Source of the DNA: Chloroflexota bacterium
Lineage (GTDB): Bacteria; Chloroflexota; Dehalococcoidia; SAR202; UBA11138
Direction: 5' to 3'
Length of the DNA: 8,172 nt
Assembly (NCBI GenBank): GCA_022566975.1
Contig: JADFHV010000086.1
Coordinates: 1-8,172 of the forward strand
The notes under the pieces are model-generated. The model ran no database searches. It was not told the DNA's origin and worked only from the letters and a program-made list of their open reading frames with translations. This document shows positions 1 through 4,791 of the stretch, piece by piece. The first letter of the stretch is position 1; each line of letters opens with the position of its first letter. Position numbers and translations under genes: made by a program.

Positions 1-1340
1 AGGAAGGCACCGGGATCGGAGATGTCCTGGAGGCCGTTGTCAGTCGCGTGCCCTCGCCTCGTGGTGAGCCTAACGCCCCGCTCAGAGCGCTGGTGTTCGA
101 CTCCAAGTACGACCCGTACAAAGGGGTAGTGGCCTATGTGCGGGTCTTCGACGGCTCGGTCCCCTCGTCGAGTCGCATCAAGGTCATGTCCACGGGAGTG
201 GAGAGCGATACCATAGAGGTGGGAGTGTTCAGGCCACACCCGACCCAGGCCAAGAGACTGAGCGCCGGAGAGGTTGGATATATCGCCACCGGTCTGAAGA
301 GAGTGGGTGACGCCCCGGTGGGGGACACGATAACCCTCGCAAAGGAAAGCGCCGATACGCCTCTTGCTCCCCACCGTCCCCTGAAACCCATGGTCTTCGC
401 CGGCCTCTATCCCGCCGATGGCGAGGACTACCTGGCGCTGCGGGACGCACTGGAAAAGCTGAGCCTCAACGATGCCGCTCTGGCCTACCAGGCGGAGACC
501 TCGGCGGCTCTCGGCTCGGGGTTCCGGTGCGGGTTCCTTGGCCTCCTCCACATGGACGTCGTGCAGGAGCGGCTGGAGCGCGAGTACGACCTGAACCTGC
601 TTGCCACCTCGCCCAGCGTGGCATACCAGGTCGTCCTCACGGACGGCTCCGTCCAGGAGGTCGACAATCCCTCCCGGATGCCACCCGCCGACCGCGTGGC
701 CGACATCCGGGAGCCCTGGCTGGACCTGAGTATCATTACCCCCTCCGGCTTCATCGGGGGGATCATGGACCTGGTGACCAACCGGCGCGGCGAGTACCGG
801 CGGATGGAGTACCTCCAGCCCGACTCACAGGGCAACGGCAGGGAGCTGAACGTCACTCCGCGCGTGGTCCTGGAGTACGCGGTACCGCTGTCGGAGGTCC
901 TGGTGGACTTCTACGACCAGCTCAAGGCCCGTACCCAGGGCTACGCCTCGATGGACTACTCGGTCTCAGACTTCCGGTCCGGCGACCTTGTCAAGCTGGA
1001 CATCCTGGTCAACGGTGAGCCGGTGGACGCTCTGTCGTCCATCGTCCACCGGGAGAACGCCTACCGGCACGGCAGGGACCTGGCGTCCAGGCTGAAGACG
1101 CTGATCCCGCGCCAGCTCTTCGAAGTGGCCATACAGGCCTCCATCGGGAAGAACGTCATCGCCCGTGAGACGATCAAGGCGCTAAGAAAGAACGTCCTGG
1201 CAAAGTGCTACGGCGGGGACGTCACGCGCAAGCGCAAGCTCCTGGAGAAGCAGGCCGAAGGCAAGAAGCGTATGAAGCGGGTAGGGAGCGTCGAGATCCC
1301 TCAAGAGGCCTTCCTCAGCATCCTCAAGATCGAGCGTTAG
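1..1340 (+). CDS. lepA: Elongation factor 4 (LepA), 5'-truncated by the window edge
   Basis: LepA is a ribosome-bound translational GTPase that back-translocates or remodels stalled ribosomes and has a role in 30S biogenesis. The reading frame is open from base 3 and has no start in the window; the GTG at 48 is internal, because the codons before it already read as LepA (GIGDVLEAVVSRVP). The GTP-binding domain with its G motifs lies upstream and is not seen. Present are domain II (FDSKYDPYKGVVAYVRVFDG, then LSAGEVGYI), the EF-G-like domains (GFRCGFLGLLHMDVVQERLE; later LVDFYDQLKARTQGYASMDY) and the LepA-specific C-terminal domain, which contains AKCYGGDVTRKRKLLEKQ, GKKRMKRVG and the terminal VEIPQEAFLSIL. 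EF-G lacks that C-terminal domain, so the identification is firm. The stop is TAG. The gene converges on the lipoprotein genes of the minus strand. Confidence 0.98.
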   Translation, partial: EGTGIGDVLEAVVSRVPSPRGEPNAPLRALVFDSKYDPYKGVVAYVRVFDGSVPSSSRIKVMSTGVESDTIEVGVFRPHPTQAKRLSAGEVGYIATGLKRVGDAPVGDTITLAKESADTPLAPHRPLKPMVFAGLYPADGEDYLALRDALEKLSLNDAALAYQAETSAALGSGFRCGFLGLLHMDVVQERLEREYDLNLLATSPSVAYQVVLTDGSVQEVDNPSRMPPADRVADIREPWLDLSIITPSGFIGGIMDLVTNRRGEYRRMEYLQPDSQGNGRELNVTPRVVLEYAVPLSEVLVDFYDQLKARTQGYASMDYSVSDFRSGDLVKLDILVNGEPVDALSSIVHRENAYRHGRDLASRLKTLIPRQLFEVAIQASIGKNVIARETIKALRKNVLAKCYGGDVTRKRKLLEKQAEGKKRMKRVGSVEIPQEAFLSILKIER

Positions 1341-1411
1341 GGCGAAGCCCTCTGATTCCCGGGCACCCAAGTGCCCCGTGCGCGCTCCCAAAGGCCGGAC
1401 TTCAAGTCCGG
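1339..1411. terminator. Three consecutive hairpins between convergent genes
   Basis: Three perfect inverted repeats lie in 73 bases after lepA. The first is agggc-gaa-gccct at 1339-1351, overlapping the lepA stop codon. The second is gggcac-ccaa-gtgccc at 1361-1376. The third is ccggactt-c-aagtccgg at 1395-1411. None is followed by a T run on either strand, so they are not classical intrinsic terminators. Their place between two converging transcripts suggests a bidirectional termination or RNA 3'-end protection role, which is inference. The third resembles the larger palindrome at 6105-6133 in having a TTCAA centre. Confidence 0.4.
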
Positions 1412-1423
1412 GGAGACTGCTCC

Positions 1424-1471
1424 TCATGCCTCCTCAAACTCTCCGCATCCTCCTGGTAGTCCGCGACGCAC
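1424..1471 (-). pseudogene. Vestigial 15-codon ORF, remnant of a further duplicate's start
   Basis: Four bases after the TAG of the downstream lipoprotein gene lies a GTG followed by 14 sense codons (reading (M)RRGLPGGCGEFEEA) and a TGA. It matches the first codons of the downstream lipoprotein gene (MHRRLPGRCGESE), which sit in the same position after the upstream gene's stop. The AAGGAG ribosome-binding-like sequence over the last codons of the preceding gene is also kept. The simplest reading is that this is the 3' flank carried along in the duplication, not a working gene. A short translated leader or tail peptide cannot be excluded. Confidence 0.4.
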
Positions 1472-1846
1472 GGGCCTACTCCTTCACGACGACGAAGTTT
1501 ATGGCCCAGTCGCCGCTGTCCTTTTCGCCCACCTCGATGAACCCAATCTGCCATTGCTTGGCCCCCGAAGGTCCGCCCGCTACCGTTATCAAAAAGGCCA
1601 TGGAGGTCGGACCTGTCTTGCCCGGAAGCTGGTCTTCGGTCCACGTCAGCTGAGTGCCGGCGGCCTTCAGCTCATGAACCTGTGCCCGTATCGCCGTCTC
1701 GTGCTCGGCACGATAGCTGTCTTCGAGCAGGGGCAAAAGCCTGTCCACATCGTACGCGTTGAGCGCCGCGACATAGAGGTCCACGACCTGACGAAGGTTC
1801 TCCGCTCGGCAGATGACAAAGGCCGAGGTGTTACCCTCACCCCCGC
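1438..1846. repeat. Direct repeat copy A (paired with copy B at 2105-2515)
   Basis: This segment matches 2105-2515 almost base for base, with scattered substitutions and a 3-base length difference near the end. It covers the C-terminal domain of the downstream lipoprotein gene, its stop codon, and about 38 bases past the stop. Because similarity continues past the stop, the copies arose by DNA duplication rather than by convergence of protein sequence. Confidence 0.9.
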
Positions 1847-2138
1847 TTCCCCCCATCCAGGCGGCGCAGTCTTCAAGGCCCGCGCTCGCCGCGACCGGCA
1901 ACGGCTGGGCCGCGGCAGCGGCTCCACCCCCGCCGACCGGCGCTGCAGGCGCCGCAGAGATGGCAGCTGGTGGGGTTGTCGGACTGGCGGAGGGCCCGGT
2001 CTCGGCGATCTCAGATTCCTCTGCGCCGCCACACGCCGACGTCAAAAGACCTGCTCCGAGGGTCAGCAGTACGAGTAAGACCAGTGTCGACGGGCTGAGC
2101 TCAGACTCTCCGCATCGTCCTGGTAGTCTGCGATGCAC
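1476..2138 (-). CDS. Lipoprotein of unknown function, duplicate lacking the cyclophilin domain
   Basis: This is a 220-residue predicted exported lipoprotein; I do not recognise a named family. Residues 1-15 (MHRRLPGR...) form a basic n-region and residues about 17-32 a hydrophobic core. A lipobox-like LTSAC puts the modified cysteine at 36; Thr at -3 is weaker than the usual Leu or Ile. A low-complexity linker rich in Ala, Pro, Gly and Ser spans about 48-86. The C-terminal domain, about 102-220, starts with an amphipathic helix (LRQVVDLYVAALNAYDVDRL) and ends in likely strands (KQWQIGFIEV, DWAINFVVVKE). That layout suggests an NTF2/SnoaL-like fold, by inference only. Cys91 and Cys110 are shared with the upstream copy and could form a disulphide. 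The start is GTG at 2138, four bases after the upstream gene's stop. AAGGAG at 2151-2146, inside that gene's last codons, is placed as its ribosome binding site, so translation is probably coupled. Confidence 0.75.
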   Translation of the reverse strand: MHRRLPGRCGESELSPSTLVLLVLLTLGAGLLTSACGGAEESEIAETGPSASPTTPPAAISAAPAAPVGGGGAAAAAQPLPVAASAGLEDCAAWMGGSGGEGNTSAFVICRAENLRQVVDLYVAALNAYDVDRLLPLLEDSYRAEHETAIRAQVHELKAAGTQLTWTEDQLPGKTGPTSMAFLITVAGGPSGAKQWQIGFIEVGEKDSGDWAINFVVVKE

Positions 2139-2515
2139 GGCCCTACTCCTTCACGATGACGAAGGTTATGGCCCAGTCGCCGCTGTCCTTTTCGCCCACC
2201 TCGATGAACCCGATCTGCCAGTGCTTGGCCCCCGAAGGTCCGCCCTCTACCGTTATCAATAGGGCCATCGAGGTCGGACCTGTCCGGCCCGGAAGCTGGT
2301 CCTCGGTCCACGTCAGCTGAGTGCCGGCGGCCTTCAGCTCGTCGATCTGTTCCCGTATCGACGCCTCCTGCTCGGCACGATAGCCTTCTTCGAGCAGGGG
2401 CAAAAGCCCGTCCACCTCGTACGCGTTGAGTGCGCCTATGTAGACGTCCACGATGTGGCGCAGGCTCTCCGCTCGGCAGATGGCGAAGGCCGTGGTGTTA
2501 CCCCCCTCACCCCCG
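2105..2515. repeat. Direct repeat copy B (paired with copy A at 1438-1846)
   Basis: This is the second copy of the tandem duplication, offset by 667 bases at its left end and about 670 at its right. It covers the C-terminal domain of the interrupted cyclophilin lipoprotein gene plus about 38 bases after its stop. Those bases now form the start and first codons of the downstream lipoprotein gene. Confidence 0.9.
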
Positions 2516-2973
2516 CCCGAAAGGCCCTTGCCCGCTCTGATGTCGGCGCAGATTTCAGAGCCGACGCTCGCCGCGACCGGCGACGCCTGGGCCGCAGGCG
2601 CGGTCGCCACAGTAATGGGTGGCGGCGTTGACGGACTCCCGGCTACTAACACCGGCTGACTCTCCCGTGTGAAGGTCTTGCTCGTCCCGGCAGGCAGCTT
2701 TTCGATAGTTACGGTCTTGATCCGATCACCGTCGACTATCTTTCGTACGATGTCCATACCCTCGATGACGAACCCGAAGGGCGTACGGCACGAGATCTCC
2801 TGCCGGGTACATTCCCTCTCCCTCCGGTCTTCGTCGTAGTAGTCGAACTCACGTAAAGCCTCGAGGGCGATGAACCATTGACTGCTGTTGGTACCTCTGC
2901 CGCTCTGGGAGAGGAACGACGGTTTCCATCCCGGGGGAGGACTTGATCTCACTCCTTCGTTCCACATCGACAC
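2143..2973 (-). CDS. C-terminal fragment: partial cyclophilin plus shared C-terminal domain
   Basis: This is the longest piece of the interrupted gene that has a possible start (GTG at 2973, reading M-SMWNEGVRSS). The codons between the TGA and this GTG contain no ATG, GTG or TTG in frame, and they still encode cyclophilin sequence. The GTG is therefore internal to the fold and probably not a natural start. I see no convincing ribosome binding site before it. The piece holds the second half of the cyclophilin domain, a Pro/Ala linker, and a domain of about 118 residues that is identical to the downstream lipoprotein at 94 of 118 positions by my manual count. Without a signal peptide this product would stay in the cytoplasm. 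Confidence 0.45.
   Translation of the reverse strand: MSMWNEGVRSSPPPGWKPSFLSQSGRGTNSSQWFIALEALREFDYYDEDRRERECTRQEISCRTPFGFVIEGMDIVRKIVDGDRIKTVTIEKLPAGTSKTFTRESQPVLVAGSPSTPPPITVATAPAAQASPVAASVGSEICADIRAGKGLSGGGEGGNTTAFAICRAESLRHIVDVYIGALNAYEVDGLLPLLEEGYRAEQEASIREQIDELKAAGTQLTWTEDQLPGRTGPTSMALLITVEGGPSGAKHWQIGFIEVGEKDSGDWAITFVIVKE
2146..2151 (-). promoter_or_regulatory. Ribosome binding site inside the upstream gene's last codons
   Basis: AAGGAG is formed by the Lys-Glu codons just before the TAG of the interrupted gene. It sits seven bases before the GTG at 2138, ideal Shine-Dalgarno spacing. It decides the start of the downstream lipoprotein gene and implies coupled translation. The same bases recur at 1479-1484 before the vestigial GTG. 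Confidence 0.65.
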
Positions 2974-3189
2974 GATGCCGGAGCGATCGTTAAGGAACCT
3001 GTTTGTCGGTTCGTTGTCGAACTCATAGCCCGCTCCGGTCAGCGGGCCCGGAGGATCACCGGTCCGGACTAGTCTGCCAGGATCGAGAGTGAAAACATGT
3101 CCGTCATAGAACCCCTCGCGGGCCAGAAAGACGAAGTTGTTTACGGTGCGCGAAGGGTTGCCCTTCAGGTACCGTGGAAAATTGGACCA

Positions 3190-3519
3190 TCACAGGTCGA
3201 TGACGATCTTCTGGCCATCCGCCGGCTGACCACCGACGGTCTCCATCTCAACGGTAGCCCGGTACTCCTCTTGATAGGTAATCAGCATTCCACCGACGAG
3301 GTTTACCGGCGGCCCGTCCCATTGCTTAACGCCGTCAACAAGGGTCATAGTGGCGACGGACCTGTTGGCGGTCTCTCCCGACCCTTGCTTTTCCGCGGCC
3401 ACCGGCCTGGTCTCGGTGAACTCAGACTCGTCTTCGCTGCCACACGCCGAGATAAAAAGGCCCGCTCCGAGGGTCAGCAGCAGGAGCAGGACCAGTCTCG
3501 ACTGATTGAGCACTCCCAT
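3190..3519 (-). CDS. N-terminal fragment of the interrupted cyclophilin lipoprotein
   Basis: This is what would be made if the TGA terminates: 109 residues. Residues 1-23 are a lipoprotein signal peptide (RLVLLLLLTLGAGLFISAC) with a proper ISAC lipobox. They are followed by an acidic, Glu- and Ser-rich tether (GSEDESEFTETRP) and the lead-in to a cyclophilin fold (KQWDGPP ... KIVIDL). The start is ATG at 3519 with ribosome binding site GGAGG at 3532-3528, eight bases upstream. On its own the product holds only the first strand of the fold, so it is unlikely to be a functional isomerase. The signal and tether match residues 17-53 of the downstream lipoprotein (SACGGAEESEIAET against SACGSEDESEFTET). 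Confidence 0.6.
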   Translation of the reverse strand: MGVLNQSRLVLLLLLTLGAGLFISACGSEDESEFTETRPVAAEKQGSGETANRSVATMTLVDGVKQWDGPPVNLVGGMLITYQEEYRATVEMETVGGQPADGQKIVIDL

Positions 3520-3527
3520 GGGTTAGG

Positions 3528-3532
3528 CCTCC
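3528..3532 (-). promoter_or_regulatory. Ribosome binding site for the cyclophilin lipoprotein gene
   Basis: GGAGG on the minus strand lies eight bases before the ATG at 3519, fixing that start. Confidence 0.7.
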
Positions 3533-3585
3533 ATCATTGGAAAGTCCGGGCGCCCCACAAACTCGCCATCCTTGAACGAGGTTGA

Positions 3586-3614
3586 ATGGTACGCATAGTA
3601 GGGACCGCCGTCAA
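3586..3614 (-). promoter_or_regulatory. Sigma70-like promoter for the lipoprotein genes
   Basis: On the minus strand the -35 box is TTGACG (3614-3609), then a 17-base spacer, then the -10 box TACCAT (3591-3586), which has 4 of 6 consensus bases. The predicted start of transcription near 3579 leaves a leader of about 60 bases before the ATG at 3519. It is back to back with the promoter at 3634-3662. Confidence 0.5.
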
Positions 3615-3633
3615 CGATTCATATCGCTCTGCG

Positions 3634-3662
3634 TTGACACCCATACACCCCTCAACTAACAT
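3634..3662 (+). promoter_or_regulatory. Sigma70-like promoter for the SRP RNA
   Basis: The -35 box is a perfect TTGACA (3634-3639), followed by a 17-base spacer and the -10 box TAACAT (3657-3662). Transcription should start at about 3668-3670. That coincides with the 5' end independently deduced from pairing of the SRP RNA ends, so the two predictions support each other. rsmA and the genes after it may also be read from here. Confidence 0.65.
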
Positions 3663-3667
3663 GAGAG

Positions 3668-3942
3668 CGGGCCGTGCTAGGCGGGGAGATAGCGGTGCCC
3701 TGTACTCGCAATCCGCTCTAGCGAGGCTGAATTCCTCCCGGAGGTCCGCCTCTCGAGGCCTCTGTCCATGGATGCCGGTGTTGAGAGTTGGGTCCTACGC
3801 GGCGGAAAGCTGTGAATCCCGTCAGGTCCGGAAGGAAGCAGCGGTAAGCAGTGCCTTCCGCGCGCCGTAGGTCAGCCTGGCTCGAGCCGCTTCCCTGCGA
3901 CACGTCTTCGAGAACGATCGAAACGGAGGTGCACGGCCTGTC
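3668..3942 (+). ncRNA. ffs: Signal recognition particle RNA, large bacterial type with Alu domain
   Basis: This RNA pairs with the Ffh protein to target membrane and exported proteins co-translationally. The S-domain core is unmistakable: the helix 8 signature GTCAGGTCCGGAAGGAAGCA, with its GGAA tetraloop, begins at 3821. Helices flank it: CCTACG 3794-3799 with CGTAGG 3866-3871, and GCGGAA 3802-3807 with TTCCGC 3856-3861. Upstream, GTGCCCTGTACTCGCAATCC (from 3695) and GAGGCTGAATTCCTCCC (from 3723) match the Alu domain of the large SRP RNA as I recall it from Bacillus and Clostridium. Long-range pairs support the long form: TCTCGAG 3751-3757 with TTCGAGA 3907-3913, and GGCCGTGC 3670-3677 with GCACGGCC 3931-3938, which closes the two ends. 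The length of about 275 nt fits the large class. The ends are estimated to within a few bases. Confidence 0.92.
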
Positions 3943-3947
3943 CGTTT
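3921..3947 (+). terminator. Hairpin at the 3' end of the SRP RNA
   Basis: AAACGGA (3921-3927) is complementary to TCCGTTT (3941-3947) across a 13-base loop. It could end or process the SRP transcript before rsmA. There is only a TTT in the descending arm and no T tract after it, so termination is likely partial at best. The hairpin shares bases 3931-3940 with the end-closing helix of the SRP RNA, so the two structures compete. Confidence 0.35.
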
Positions 3948-3971
3948 CAGACTATTGCCCCACGCCAAGAC

Positions 3972-4784
3972 GTGACCACCCCCGTCGCGCGACCTAAGAA
4001 GTCCCTCGGCCAGCACTTCCTGGTCGACATGCGCGTCCTATCCCGTATCAGCGCGGCGGCCGAGATCTCGCCCCATGACGTCGTTGTTGAAGTAGGGCCC
4101 GGACGGGGAATCCTGACCAAGCATCTGGCCGAGCGAGCCTCGCGGGTGGTCGCGGTGGAGTTAGACGAGGCCTTGGCAAGCTGGCTCTCCGGCGACCTCG
4201 CCGATCGATCGAACGTAGAGGTCGTCTGCGCCGACGCCAGGGAGCTGGACCTCGCCCGGCTGGTGCGACCGGACACCCCGTACAAGGTCGCGGCCAATCT
4301 ACCGTACTATGCCGCCTTGCCCATCCTCCGCCGATTCCTTGAAGCGGAGCACAAGCCGGAGCTGATGGTGGTCATGGTCCAGCGCGAGGTGGCCCGCAAG
4401 ATCGCGGCCGCCCCCGGAGACATGGGCCTCGTCTCCGTCGCGGTCCAGCTCTACGGCAGGCCTCGGGTCGTCTCTTACGTGCCTCCAGGGGCCTTCAGGC
4501 CTGCTCCCAAGGTCACTTCGGCCATCCTCCGAATCGACGTCTATCCCGAGCCGGCCCTGGACCTCGATTCGGAAAAACGGTTCTTCGAACTGGTCAGGGC
4601 AGGCTTCAGCGCGCGCAGAAAGCAGCTCCGAAACTGCCTGAGAGACGGACTGACGCTCTCCGGGGAGTCGGCGGATGCCATCCTGCTCGGCGCCGGAATA
4701 GACCCGACGCGGCGCGCCCAGACCCTCAGCATCGAGGAGTGGGGATCGCTTTACAGCGAGTGGACCGCACTCGCGCCGTCGTGA
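3972..4784 (+). CDS. rsmA: 16S rRNA (adenine1518-N6/adenine1519-N6)-dimethyltransferase
   Basis: RsmA (KsgA) transfers four methyl groups from S-adenosylmethionine to two adjacent adenines in the 3'-terminal helix 45 of 16S rRNA, late in 30S assembly. The 270 residues have the usual length. Seen in order are the N-terminal KKSLGQHFL (9-17), the SAM-binding motif I VEVGPGRGILT (39-49), the acidic ribose-binding VELDE (62-66), the catalytic motif IV NLPYY (109-113), and VPPGAFRPAPKVTSAIL, typical of the family. The C-terminal helical part follows (FSARRKQLRNCL, then IDPTRRAQTLSIEEW). The start is taken at GTG 3972 because homologues begin shortly before KKSLGQHFL and no other start lies upstream in frame. 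No Shine-Dalgarno sequence is visible, which is odd. It is first in an operon with ispE, which starts seven bases after its TGA. Confidence 0.97.
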   Translation: MTTPVARPKKSLGQHFLVDMRVLSRISAAAEISPHDVVVEVGPGRGILTKHLAERASRVVAVELDEALASWLSGDLADRSNVEVVCADARELDLARLVRPDTPYKVAANLPYYAALPILRRFLEAEHKPELMVVMVQREVARKIAAAPGDMGLVSVAVQLYGRPRVVSYVPPGAFRPAPKVTSAILRIDVYPEPALDLDSEKRFFELVRAGFSARRKQLRNCLRDGLTLSGESADAILLGAGIDPTRRAQTLSIEEWGSLYSEWTALAPS

Positions 4785-4791
4785 GCGGTCA

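Larger units (their letters stand above)
2143..3519 (-). pseudogene. Cyclophilin-type lipoprotein gene interrupted by an in-frame TGA
   Basis: One reading frame of 458 codons runs from ATG 3519 to TAG 2143, broken only by TGA at 3192-3190 (codon 110). Before the stop are a lipoprotein signal and the first cyclophilin strand (KIVIDL). After it, in the same frame, the fold continues: TVNNFVFLAREGFYDG at about 125-140, TGDPPG, GYEFDNE, GIVSMWNEG, GTNSSQWFIAL at about 209-219, FGFVIEGMDIVRKI and DRIKTVTIE. Cyclophilins are peptidyl-prolyl isomerases that help fold proteins, here presumably outside the membrane. Catalytic positions are poorly kept: the active-site 'FHR' reads FTL, so the Arg55 equivalent is Leu, and the FMxQ stretch reads RLVR. 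The Asn102-like and Gln111-like residues survive. A Pro/Ala linker and a C-terminal domain matching the downstream gene follow. The gene could be a true nonsense pseudogene, two reinitiating pieces, a recoded stop, or a sequence error. Confidence 0.75.

Noticed and set aside
1371..2078. 235-residue plus-strand ORF across the downstream lipoprotein gene
   Set aside because: It is antisense to the lipoprotein frame, which has a signal peptide, a lipobox and a protein-level match to its duplicate. The plus-strand frame shows none of these.
3140..3192. The internal TGA as a selenocysteine codon
   Set aside because: A 6-7 bp hairpin (GAAGGG-CAA-CCCTTC) does lie about 22 bases downstream, but its three-base loop lacks the G-U features expected of a bacterial SECIS. 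The site also does not correspond to a catalytic residue of cyclophilins. I leave it as a remote option only.
3190..3519. TGA read as tryptophan (alternative genetic code)
   Set aside because: rsmA and ispE in the same window end properly at TGA, and Trp is encoded by TGG throughout, so TGA is a stop here.
3097..3585. 162-residue plus-strand ORF over the lipoprotein gene start
   Set aside because: It is antisense to the signal peptide and cyclophilin sequence on the minus strand, which carries clear motifs. The ORF also runs through the lipoprotein gene's ribosome binding site and into its leader.
3586..3870. 94-residue plus-strand ORF
   Set aside because: It runs through both divergent promoters and most of the SRP RNA, whose pairing and signature motifs explain the sequence.
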